From: Allopontixanthobacter sediminis
Lineage (GTDB): Bacteria > Pseudomonadota > Alphaproteobacteria > Sphingomonadales > Sphingomonadaceae
Direction: 5' to 3'
Assembly (NCBI RefSeq): GCF_009828115.1
Contig: NZ_WTYL01000002.1
Span: forward strand, 434,001 to 498,000
Length of the DNA: 64,000 nt
Shown here: piece after piece, positions 37,250 to 45,662 of the stretch
Position numbering within the stretch: the stretch's first letter is position 1
Layout of the letters: each line of letters starts with the position of its first letter
Program-made: the position numbers and the translations under genes
The notes under the pieces: generated by a model
Seen by the model: only the letters and a program-made list of their open reading frames with translations
Told to the model about the DNA's origin: nothing
Database searches by the model: none

Positions 37250-38390
37250 CGGATAACACCGTCGGCTCGTTCGGGAAGATCGCGCTCAGATAATCATCGA
37301 TAACGCGCTCCCGGTCGTAATAGGCTGCGCGCAATCGACCGTCAGGCCAGTCTTTCGCGTTAAGCGCAGCGCGTATTGCCGTTTCGAGCGCGGGCACATC
37401 GCCTACCGGAACCAGAGTTCCCCATCGCCCACCCTCGAGGATTTCGTATGGTCCGGTTTCGCAATCGGTACTAATAACCCGCGCACCGCACCCCAGCGCC
37501 TGGATCAGTGCATTCGGAAGGCCTTCGAACTGGGAGCTCGATACAAACAAATCACATTTTGCCATCGCGGAATAAGGATTTTTCACGAAGCCCGGCAAGT
37601 GGACGCAGTCTTCAAGACCAAGGTCTCGAACCAGTTGTTCCAGGTTTGCACGTTCGGGTCCTTCCCCGAGGATGACCAGATGCGCGGCACCCTCGCGCCC
37701 GACCGGCGCAAAGGCTTCGATCATCACCGCATAGTCTTTGACCGGCACCAGCCGCCCGGCGCACAGGATGATTTGCTTCCCGCCTGCGGCAATGCGCTCG
37801 CCCAAGGACCACCTGGCTTGGGAAAGCTTCAGGACATTGGGATCCATAACCGGGTTTCGAATGACCTTGAAACGGTTCGCTGGCATTGCCAGAAATTTGC
37901 GCAAGGCTTTTGCCATTGCCGCCGCTGGCGCGATCACGAGGTCCGCACGCTGGTACAAGAGCGGTGTTACCCGTAACATCAGCCGGCCGAGGGTGCCCCG
38001 AAAAGCCTCAAACTGTGCTTCCACGGCCGATCGTTCATTCAATATTAGTCGTGTCCGGCTGCGAGCAAAAAAATGCGCAGCTGCGGCGACCAGATTGGTA
38101 TGGCGCATGGCCGCCATCAAGGTCTCCGGCTTGTCCTTCAAAAGATGACGGAGCAGCCCCGGGAACGCTTTCGCGACGCCGCTAATGCCGAGCGGCTTAA
38201 CATTCACCCTTTGATCCAGTTCGGACAGGTATGGACCTGACGCCCGCGCGAGACATAGAGTCACGTCAACGCCTCGCTCAGCGAAACCGTTGGCAAGGCT
38301 GGTCATGACCTGCTCGGCACCGCCGCCCTCCAGCGACGGCAGAAAAATTGACAGGCGGCGCCCCGCATAACGCGGTCCATCCTCAGTCAT
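37242..38390 (-). CDS. Glycosyltransferase family 4
   Basis: 382 residues, GT-B fold: FLPSLEGGGAEQVMTSLANGFAERG at the N-terminus, ILCAGRLVPVKDYAVMIEAF and SSSQFEGLPNALIQALGCGARVISTD in the donor-binding half. It is most like the group of capsule and exopolysaccharide glycosyltransferases with an EGLPNAL loop. Overlaps by eight bases at both ends with the Wzy-like and flippase genes show tight coupling. Confidence 0.92.
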   Translation of the reverse strand: MTEDGPRYAGRRLSIFLPSLEGGGAEQVMTSLANGFAERGVDVTLCLARASGPYLSELDQRVNVKPLGISGVAKAFPGLLRHLLKDKPETLMAAMRHTNLVAAAAHFFARSRTRLILNERSAVEAQFEAFRGTLGRLMLRVTPLLYQRADLVIAPAAAMAKALRKFLAMPANRFKVIRNPVMDPNVLKLSQARWSLGERIAAGGKQIILCAGRLVPVKDYAVMIEAFAPVGREGAAHLVILGEGPERANLEQLVRDLGLEDCVHLPGFVKNPYSAMAKCDLFVSSSQFEGLPNALIQALGCGARVISTDCETGPYEILEGGRWGTLVPVGDVPALETAIRAALNAKDWPDGRLRAAYYDRERVIDDYLSAIFPNEPTVLSGD

Positions 38391-39708
38391 GTGGCGACCT
38401 TTCAGTGTCCTGGGGGCGGGCAGCTACAAAGAATGCGACTATTTGAGCTGAGAACGCAAAGACATACATTCCCGTAGTTGACAGCACAATACCTTCAGCC
38501 CCCAGCGCAGGCCAAGCGGGGATGAGAATTGCCATCTTGGCGGCAAGTGTTGCACAGGCAATGGCGGCAACTGTTTTGAACCGGCCATTTACTGCAAGCC
38601 ATTGAACACATGCCACGCCTCCGAAATAGAATGGCAATTGGAGCATACCCAAGCGGAGAAGTTGCGCCACCTGGCGAGTTTCCTCGGGTCCGAACGCTCC
38701 CCGTTCGAAAACCGTTCGGGTAACCCACTCGGCGAGCGGCCATCCGATCGCCAGCCCGCACGCACCAATCCCGAACGAGGCGGCCGCCCACAGTTTTGCC
38801 TGTCGCCACCCCTCCGCCGGATCGCTCCGCGCAAGTCCCGCAAGGGCGGGTAGAAGCGCACGGGCAAGGACAAGTGTCCCGACACTCGTGCCGATACCGA
38901 TCAGGCGGTTGGCGTATCCCAGCACGGCGGCAGTTCCTTCACCCGTCTGGACCGCGTAATATTGGTCAATCGGTAGTGACGCAGACAGCACGACCTGCCC
39001 TATCGCCATTGCACCGATCCCTCCAAGTACCAGCCGCCAGCGCGGGCTGGAAAAATGGAAAGAGAACCCTGCCCCGCGCGCACCGATCCAGCTAAGCATC
39101 GCCAGGAGCGCGGCGACCTGGATGAAGCCACCGACAATCGTTCCGCCAGCCAGGGTCGCAAACCCTTCGGGGTCCGATGCGAAATAAATCAGGACCGAGA
39201 GCAGGAGTGCCGGTACCGCTTCGATGATCGTGTAGGAAAAGCTGCCTGCAGACTGCAAGCGCATGCTCAGGTAGTAAAACACAAGTGTGGCGCCCGAGAA
39301 CGGAGCTAGCGCAAGCATCATTCTGCGAATTAAAGCCAGCGAGCCGTCCGACGTTTCGGTTAGAAACAAGGGCGCTGCTGCGGCCGCAAGCACCGTGATC
39401 GCACACATCGTTGCCGCCATCAGGGTTATCGCTGCATTGAGTTCGCTCACGAAGCGGCTATCGGTGGCATCGCCGGAAGAACTTGTCCGCGCCCGTACAA
39501 GTTCGGGGACCAGCGCAGCACCCGCAGCGGCGGCAAACATGATCGGTAGCCAGGTACTGACCGTCAGCGCGACATTATAGGCATCGATGATCTTGCCCGC
39601 GCCATATTCGGCCGCCAATGCGATCTCTCGCAGTGCAATCAGGATTTTTGCGATGATTACAAAAGCGAAGGTACGCAGCGCGCTATTTAAAATTGTTGAC
39701 TGTTTCAC
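38383..39708 (-). CDS. MurJ/MviN-family lipid-linked oligosaccharide flippase
   Basis: 441 residues starting at GTG, with 12 or more membrane segments. The pattern AFVIIAKILIALREIALAAEYG...IDAYNVALTVSTWLP and FAAAAGAALVPEL is that of the MurJ branch of the MOP superfamily, not of classical Wzx. In this context it probably flips the undecaprenyl-linked repeat unit, replacing Wzx. A paralogous housekeeping murJ should exist elsewhere in the genome. Confidence 0.82.
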   Translation of the reverse strand: MKQSTILNSALRTFAFVIIAKILIALREIALAAEYGAGKIIDAYNVALTVSTWLPIMFAAAAGAALVPELVRARTSSSGDATDSRFVSELNAAITLMAATMCAITVLAAAAAPLFLTETSDGSLALIRRMMLALAPFSGATLVFYYLSMRLQSAGSFSYTIIEAVPALLLSVLIYFASDPEGFATLAGGTIVGGFIQVAALLAMLSWIGARGAGFSFHFSSPRWRLVLGGIGAMAIGQVVLSASLPIDQYYAVQTGEGTAAVLGYANRLIGIGTSVGTLVLARALLPALAGLARSDPAEGWRQAKLWAAASFGIGACGLAIGWPLAEWVTRTVFERGAFGPEETRQVAQLLRLGMLQLPFYFGGVACVQWLAVNGRFKTVAAIACATLAAKMAILIPAWPALGAEGIVLSTTGMYVFAFSAQIVAFFVAARPQDTERSPHD

Positions 39709-39780
39709 GGCTGCCGCGATCGCCGCCAGCCCGGAAAGGTGCTGGCGACAAACAACCCTGTCAGAGCGCCTGGGTGCAGC

Positions 39781-41082
39781 CTAATTCGTCTCGGCTGCAT
39801 TGATCCTCTCCCCCCCGCCAGACGTCCGCACTATTTTTACCGAGTCAATCCATGCTCCCTGGTCCCCGGCGCCTTGGGCGCCCCGGGCAAAGACAGTTAA
39901 CCATTGGGCTGGGCATTCGTCTGGCACGGTGAAGGCGCTCTTGGTTCGCCGCGGTGTCCTGCCGAGCGCCAATTGCATCTCTCCCACCGGCCGGCCCATC
40001 GCTCCTTTGGTCGCACCGCAATTTACTCTTAAAGACAAAGATTCAAGGACCCCGTCCCGATCTGGTCCCGACAAGGCTTCCAAAGAATATTGGCCAGGGT
40101 AAAGAAACAGGATTTGCCGCATCACCTGCGCTTCAGTGCCGGCCTCAAGGCGGATGAAAGCCCCGTTCTCGCCTTCAACCTCGTCGGCATAGGCGCCTTG
40201 CACAGCTTCGTAACTGTTGGTGGACTGCATTTCCCAGTCGAACGGCGGAGCATTGTTCGGCTGTTCGAAATTGCCGTTAGCGAGCATCTCGTCGGTGGGT
40301 GCCGTCCGGAGTATAATCTCGCGTGCTGCACGATACAGCCCCTGCTGGACCAAGCCTGCCGCAACCGTGAGCATTACCTCTTTTTCTTCCTTGATGGTCT
40401 GATCGGAAACCGTCGGCCAATATTTCAGGAAGTCCTCTTCGGACGGGGGCGTGCGGGTCAATTGCAGGAAAAACTCGCTTCTCCACGGAACATCGGCGGC
40501 AAATGCATTTGCGAGGAACGTGTGCAGAGTGCTGTCGCCGACGCTGCGAGCGAGCAGGGGCAACGCCAATTCCCTTCCGGCGGATGAGCGTCGCATCGCC
40601 AGATCGAGTTGTCGAAACCCCTTTGCAGTATCGCCCCGCTTCAAATAATAGCGAAGCAGCCAAGCCTGAGTGGGCAGGTCACGGCGGGATATCTGAGACG
40701 ATGCCTCGTAATACGGGAGGACATTATCCTCGCTCGAGCCTTTCGCCTCATCTGCAGCTGCCAGGGTCCGCCAGGCGGCCGGCACCAGAAGATCGCGGCC
40801 GAGCGCGGACTGCGCCATGTTTTCGACCCGGCTCAGAGTGTTCGGATCGGGCTTGCCGCCATCCTGCGTGGCAAGGGCTAGAATTACCGCTGCCCTGTTG
40901 GCCTTTGCAGTGGCGTCAAATACGAACCCCGGTACTTCCGCAGCCCCGCGGGTCGAACGCATCACGTGTGCCGTGGCCTGTGCGAGCACCAGGTACGTCA
41001 AGATAACGACCGCCGCCGAGAGCAGGGCGATCCGTATGAAGGTCGAGCCCGGTATGATTGGCTTGAATTCTGCAGCGGCCAT
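39781..41082 (-). CDS. Membrane-anchored protein of unknown function in the exopolysaccharide operon
   Basis: 433 residues. One N-terminal membrane helix (FIRIALLSAAVVILTYLVLA) anchors a periplasmic part with helical, TPR-like repeats (about residues 60-265) and a C-terminal beta-rich part from about 275 (NGNFEQPNNAPPFDWEM...QILFLYPGQYSLEALSG) that resembles a carbohydrate-binding jelly roll. It lies between the autokinase and flippase genes. I do not recognise the family; a role in chain handling or export is inferred from context. AAGGA precedes the ATG. Confidence 0.7.
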   Translation of the reverse strand: MAAAEFKPIIPGSTFIRIALLSAAVVILTYLVLAQATAHVMRSTRGAAEVPGFVFDATAKANRAAVILALATQDGGKPDPNTLSRVENMAQSALGRDLLVPAAWRTLAAADEAKGSSEDNVLPYYEASSQISRRDLPTQAWLLRYYLKRGDTAKGFRQLDLAMRRSSAGRELALPLLARSVGDSTLHTFLANAFAADVPWRSEFFLQLTRTPPSEEDFLKYWPTVSDQTIKEEKEVMLTVAAGLVQQGLYRAAREIILRTAPTDEMLANGNFEQPNNAPPFDWEMQSTNSYEAVQGAYADEVEGENGAFIRLEAGTEAQVMRQILFLYPGQYSLEALSGPDRDGVLESLSLRVNCGATKGAMGRPVGEMQLALGRTPRRTKSAFTVPDECPAQWLTVFARGAQGAGDQGAWIDSVKIVRTSGGGERINAAETN

Positions 41083-41108
41083 AATTCAATCCTTTACCGT
41101 TTCTTCGC

Positions 41109-43295
41109 TCAAACCTTTTCCTGCTCGCCGTAACGGACGCCGTACCCATATCCGTATCCATAATCGTAACCGGACTGGGAGGCCTTGGCGTTGAACTTGG
41201 TCAAGATGGCGCCGATGATGTTAGCGTGCGAAGAACGCAACCGTTCAATCGCACGTTCGGCCAGACGGGTCTTGATGCCTTGTGCTTCAAGTACAAAAAC
41301 TGTCGCTTCCACGTTGCTGGCGATGATCGGGGCATCGGCGAGCCCCATTACTGGCGGCGCATCGATGACGACGTTGTCATATCTGTCTGCCAGGATCGCC
41401 AGGAGTTTTTTCAGTCGATCACCGCGCAAGAGATCTGCGGCATTCGGCGGGCTCGGCCCGGTCGAGAGAAAATCGAACCGATCCGACAGGTCCCTCTGGA
41501 TCAGGGAGTCGAGATCATCCGACCCCGAAAGGTAATTGCTCAGCCCGCCTTCGTTCTGCGCGCCAAGGTATTCATGCATCGAGGGCGAACGGAGATCTGC
41601 GTCGATGAGAAGTGTCCGCGAGCCGCGGCGTGCGATCCATGCAGCGAGCGCGAAGGAGGTTGTCGATTTGCCTTCTGCCGGGCGCGTGGATGTAACCATC
41701 AAGGAGCGCGGAACCCCGTGGTCGGTCACAAATCCAAGATTGGTCTCGATAGACAGGTAGGCCTCCGCCAACCCTGATTTCGGATCACGGATTTCGTCAA
41801 TGCGGTCAGCTGACACGGCCGGAACAACACCAAGAAGAGGTAGTCCGATACGGCCCTCGACTTCACCCGGGTCGGAGATCGATTCGTCGAGCTGGTCGCG
41901 GATCAGCGCAATGATGACACCAAGACCGAGACCGGCAATGAGCGCCAGGGCCAGGTTCAATGCGGGCCTGGGCGACGATGGCCTGTCGGGCACCTTGGCC
42001 TCGTCCACGATCGACACGTTGTTGCTGCCAATACCTGCGGCAGCGCCAATTTCCTTATAGCGTTGCAGCAAGCCGTCATAAAGCTGGCGGTTGGTATCAA
42101 CTTCACGCTGGAATATATTGTATTGAATTCCGCGGCGGCGCTGGTCGAGAAACTGGTCCTTGAGATTCTCGACGCGCGCATCAAGGCTCCGCTCCCGGGC
42201 CGCTGCCGCTGCCAGATCATTAGAAATCGAGCTGCCGATGCGGTTTTCCTCCAAAGCGATGCTGGTGCGCAGGCGTTCGGCCTGTGCGGCAAGCGATTTG
42301 GCCGCGGGGTACTCGGGCGAGAACTCGGTCAACAAGCGTGAATACTCGGATTCAACTTCCGCCAGCTTTTCGCGCATCCCGGAAATTGCGATATTAGTCA
42401 AAGCTTCCGAAGAAGACCCTCCCCTCGCCGAACGAACCCGTGCTTCGGCAGAAATACGCGCTGCGGTCGCTTCTGCCAGTTCGTTGTTCAGAAACGCGAG
42501 GTTCTCGGAAACGAGCGACCGATCACGGCCAAGATCGCCATTTTCGCTGGTCGCGCCCGGAAGATTGATAATCGCCTGTTGGGAAGCATAGCCCACCAAT
42601 TGGCGTTCGGATTCCTCGAGTCTCTGCCTGACGTCATCAAGACGCTTCTCCAGGAAGTCGCGCGCGAACGCAGTCGACTCGAATCGGCGCTCGATATTCG
42701 ATTCGATGAACGCTTCAGCCCAGCTGTTGCTTATTCGGGCCGCCAAAACCGGATCGGGTCCGGTGAAGCTGATGTCCACCAGCCGCGACAGTCGAATTGG
42801 TGAAATCGACACGTTCTTTACCAACGCCTTGACGACTTCCGCTTCGCGGGCAGCCCGGTCATTGCCCTTTTCCTCGATCACCGATTCAAGGCCCATGTCG
42901 GCAATGAACCCTTCATTATCGGCCAGCCGCAACTTGCGCATCACCCGCCCAGCCAAAGAAGCGGAGCCGAGCAAGCCATATTGTGTCTGATAGAATTCCT
43001 GATCGACTGCCGCACCCTCCGGCTCGACAGCATCGACATTCACGATGCGTGCGCTAGCGCGCGCAATTTCGATCCGTGTCGTCGCGGTGAACTGCGGCTG
43101 AGCAAGCAAGGTCAGGATCGTCGCCAAACCCACGGCGGCGGCCACAACCGCAGCTATATGCCACTTCCATCGCAAGGCGATGCGAAGGTACTGCAGGACA
43201 AGGGGGATAGACCCTTGTTCACCGCCTTGGCGACCAGGTTTTGTCGGCTTCGAGTCGTCAACAATTGCGACGCCGGAAATGGTGGTTTTTTTGAT
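41109..43295 (-). CDS. Wzc-type polysaccharide co-polymerase and tyrosine autokinase
   Basis: Wzz domain with two membrane helices, GNVR-type coiled coils (about residues 190-420) and a C-terminal BY-kinase: Walker A PAEGKSTTSFALA, Walker A' LLIDADLRSP, Walker B VVIDAPPV, and a tyrosine cluster (YDYGYGYGYG). It controls chain length and export. The start is unclear: coding-like sequence (QYLRIALRWKWH) continues upstream of the first TTG (43175) to the wza stop in the same frame with no ATG/GTG/TTG. I give the ATC at 43295 as a possible non-standard start (728 residues); from TTG it would be 688. Confidence 0.9.
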   Translation of the reverse strand: MKKTTISGVAIVDDSKPTKPGRQGGEQGSIPLVLQYLRIALRWKWHIAAVVAAAVGLATILTLLAQPQFTATTRIEIARASARIVNVDAVEPEGAAVDQEFYQTQYGLLGSASLAGRVMRKLRLADNEGFIADMGLESVIEEKGNDRAAREAEVVKALVKNVSISPIRLSRLVDISFTGPDPVLAARISNSWAEAFIESNIERRFESTAFARDFLEKRLDDVRQRLEESERQLVGYASQQAIINLPGATSENGDLGRDRSLVSENLAFLNNELAEATAARISAEARVRSARGGSSSEALTNIAISGMREKLAEVESEYSRLLTEFSPEYPAAKSLAAQAERLRTSIALEENRIGSSISNDLAAAAARERSLDARVENLKDQFLDQRRRGIQYNIFQREVDTNRQLYDGLLQRYKEIGAAAGIGSNNVSIVDEAKVPDRPSSPRPALNLALALIAGLGLGVIIALIRDQLDESISDPGEVEGRIGLPLLGVVPAVSADRIDEIRDPKSGLAEAYLSIETNLGFVTDHGVPRSLMVTSTRPAEGKSTTSFALAAWIARRGSRTLLIDADLRSPSMHEYLGAQNEGGLSNYLSGSDDLDSLIQRDLSDRFDFLSTGPSPPNAADLLRGDRLKKLLAILADRYDNVVIDAPPVMGLADAPIIASNVEATVFVLEAQGIKTRLAERAIERLRSSHANIIGAILTKFNAKASQSGYDYGYGYGYGVRYGEQEKV
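41129..41173. repeat. Tandem Tyr-Gly codon repeat at the 3' end of the autokinase gene
   Basis: About seven 6-base units of the type TAYGGN encode the YDYGYGYGYGVRY tail, where BY-kinases are autophosphorylated. Such repeats can change copy number by slippage. Confidence 0.7.
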
Positions 43296-43304
43296 GTTAC
43301 TTAC

Positions 43305-44042
43305 TCAGAATTGTTGAACGAGTGCGATGATAGGTGTGGTGATCAAAGTCGAGCCGGCAAGGATATCCTGGAACCTGCGGCGGGCCGGTGAATCGCCGAT
43401 TATGACCAAATCTCCGGGGTACACATCCGGATCCGGATATAGACCCCGCCGGATGTCCTCCAGGTCATACAGGCCTGCAAGCGATCGGCCGTCAACCGTG
43501 CGCAAGATCACCACATCCTTCAGCCGGGCGAATTCGGTCGGGCCGCTGGCAATCGCCATGGCCTTCAGCAAGGTCACATCCCCGCGCACCGGATAAATGC
43601 CAGGCTTTTCGACTTCACCTTCGACAGTGATTGTCTGGTTGACTGCGTCTTCGACATCCACCGTGACCTGCGGATCCTTTATGTACCTTCCGCGAAGTCC
43701 GTTTTCGATGACACTTTCGAGTTGATGTGTTGTAAGCCCCTCTGCCGCAAGTTCCCCGAGCAGCGGGAATGATGCCGCTCCGGTCCCGTCCACCGTAATG
43801 GACTGGCTCAGGTCCGGAGCGCGAAACACTCGCACCGAAAGCTTGTCGAACGGCCCGATCTGATAGATGCGCTGCCCATTCGCATTAACCGCGCCATCCG
43901 GCGGAGGCATTTCGGTAGCGCTGAGCAACTCGAGATGCGGCCCGCCCACAAAGGGTTTGTCCTTGACGCAACCGCCAAGCGACAGGGCAGCCATCGCCGC
44001 GAAAAAGATTAACCTGTTCAAGATCGTTTCCCAAAAAAGCAT
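43305..44042 (-). CDS. Wza-like polysaccharide export lipoprotein (short form)
   Basis: 245 residues from the ATG at 44042; a TTG at 44021 (LNRLIFF) is an alternative. The lipobox is LSLGGC. The Poly_export domain (YQIGPFDKLSVRVFRAPDLSQ...GTGAASFPLLGELAAEGLT) is followed by an SLBB-type domain (ITVEGEVEKPGIYPV; DPDVYPGDLVIIGDS). It is about 130 residues shorter than E. coli Wza and lacks the C-terminal amphipathic helix that forms the outer-membrane pore. The gene is in the same frame as the downstream autokinase, separated by one TGA. Confidence 0.9.
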   Translation of the reverse strand: MLFWETILNRLIFFAAMAALSLGGCVKDKPFVGGPHLELLSATEMPPPDGAVNANGQRIYQIGPFDKLSVRVFRAPDLSQSITVDGTGAASFPLLGELAAEGLTTHQLESVIENGLRGRYIKDPQVTVDVEDAVNQTITVEGEVEKPGIYPVRGDVTLLKAMAIASGPTEFARLKDVVILRTVDGRSLAGLYDLEDIRRGLYPDPDVYPGDLVIIGDSPARRRFQDILAGSTLITTPIIALVQQF

Positions 44043-44109
44043 GCCACTCGCGGGCAGATGCCATAGCATTGTAGACTAGCGGACTTCGTTTTGGCTGCCA
44101 AGCCGAAGT

Positions 44110-45456
44110 CTAATCGGTTGTGAAGCGTGACATACAGGCCGCGCAGTACGCTGCCAGTGCCATAATGAACGGCGTGCGAACGGGATAGTCGAACACACTG
44201 AACAGCATGATTTGCACCAACATGATGGTCGCGCAGAAGGCCAGATTTGCATTAGCCGACCCTCCATCGGAGCGCCAGATAACTACAAACCGCTTTAAAA
44301 TCCAGATGGCAGCGATCGCCAGCAGCCCGACGGTGAACACGCCCCCTTCGATCAGCAGCTCAAGATAATCGTTATGTGCGTGATTGAAATATTTTGAGGA
44401 TATCATGAAATCCGGTTCGAAGATCCGAAAAACCTGATCGAAACTGCCTAGGCCCGAACCGAATGGTAAATAGGCCTTAGCCATCAACCACAAGGTTGGC
44501 AGAGCTTGCGCCCGAACTTCGGGGCCGCCATCGCCAAGTAGCCTGGTCAGGGCCAGATCGTTTGACGTCAGAATGAACGCCAGCAAAATGATCACGGACA
44601 GTCCGGCGAAGCCGAGGATCATAATCCGCGCTTTCTTGTCGATCTTCAAATTCCGGCGATTTCGATAGAAGAGCGCTGCGGCACCGAGCAATCCAACCCC
44701 GCCTGCAAGCAAGCCGCCGCGCGAACCATTCACTAGCAACATCGCCGGCACCAGCAACGCTATGACACCTGCGAGAATTAGTCGTCCAGGCTGATTTTCC
44801 TGGCGATTTTTGTTCGTTAGTACCCAGGCGGCCAGAAGGGGAAAGACCATGGCGAGAAGCAACGCGGCATGGTTTCGGTTGGCGAAGAACCCGACCGGTG
44901 TTCCTCGATTGGTCACACTGTAAAAATAAGGCCCCCCCGCAGTTATCTGTAACAGGCCGAAGCCCAAACAAACGAGCACCAGTCCGATCAGGATTGGAAT
45001 TGAAAGGTGTAGGCGGCCGGGCCCGATCAATACAATCATAGCCAGCAAAGCGAAGGCCGGCAGCGTTGCCAACAGAGTGTTGATCGTTCCGTCAGGTGCG
45101 AGGCTCCATGGCCGCCATCCGAGCGGCAAGCCAGCTGATAAAAGCGCTTCTGCGAGCGTGGAACGCCCTGGCAACATCGGCCAGACAGAAGGAGGAAGCG
45201 GCAGTAATTGGATGACACACAAAACCGCAAACGCTGAGAGAAGGCCGAGCGGGACCCGCAAGCCGGTCCAGCTGTCGCGGGCAGTATTCCAGACCGCGAA
45301 CCCAATCACTCCGATGGAGAACAGGCGAATGAACGGCTGGGTCAGAGCGTCTGCACGAGACGCACCGCCGAATAAGACCAGCGCCGCAAGGAACGACACG
45401 GCGACTCCCGTCTGAAGGCGGGATAATTTCGGCAGTCGACGATACTCAGTTTTCAA
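44110..45456 (-). CDS. O-antigen ligase-family membrane protein (Wzy_C domain)
   Basis: 448 residues from a TTG start (upstream GGGAT), about 12 membrane segments. Wzy_C signatures: GTPVGFFANRNHAALLLAM, LLVNGSRGGLLAGGVGL and the periplasmic loop FNHAHNDYLELLIEGG. Such proteins are polymerases or ligases. With a second polymerase-like protein at 35969, one of the two may polymerise and the other transfer. It is the first gene of the minus-strand glycan run; 206 bases with no clear promoter separate it from the divergent tviB-like gene. Confidence 0.85.
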   Translation of the reverse strand: MKTEYRRLPKLSRLQTGVAVSFLAALVLFGGASRADALTQPFIRLFSIGVIGFAVWNTARDSWTGLRVPLGLLSAFAVLCVIQLLPLPPSVWPMLPGRSTLAEALLSAGLPLGWRPWSLAPDGTINTLLATLPAFALLAMIVLIGPGRLHLSIPILIGLVLVCLGFGLLQITAGGPYFYSVTNRGTPVGFFANRNHAALLLAMVFPLLAAWVLTNKNRQENQPGRLILAGVIALLVPAMLLVNGSRGGLLAGGVGLLGAAALFYRNRRNLKIDKKARIMILGFAGLSVIILLAFILTSNDLALTRLLGDGGPEVRAQALPTLWLMAKAYLPFGSGLGSFDQVFRIFEPDFMISSKYFNHAHNDYLELLIEGGVFTVGLLAIAAIWILKRFVVIWRSDGGSANANLAFCATIMLVQIMLFSVFDYPVRTPFIMALAAYCAACMSRFTTD

Positions 45457-45662
45457 AATGGGATCCCGAAACTCGATTTAAGCCTGCGCCTAGTGGCAGG
45501 GGACGGCGTGCATTACTGGCATTAAGTCAATAGTCTCAAGCAAAAACTTCTTGCTAGCAGTCCATGGTCACGCTTGATTTCGTAGCGGTTGCGCGGGTAG
45601 GGGTCTGCCGCTGCACCAGCCCTCCCTCAAACATTGATCCAATTCTCCGCAAGGTTTTCATT

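Noticed and set aside
45483-45500. Inverted repeat CCTGC/GCAGG between the divergent glycan genes
   Set aside because: Only five base pairs; expected by chance. I also found no convincing promoter in 45457-45662.
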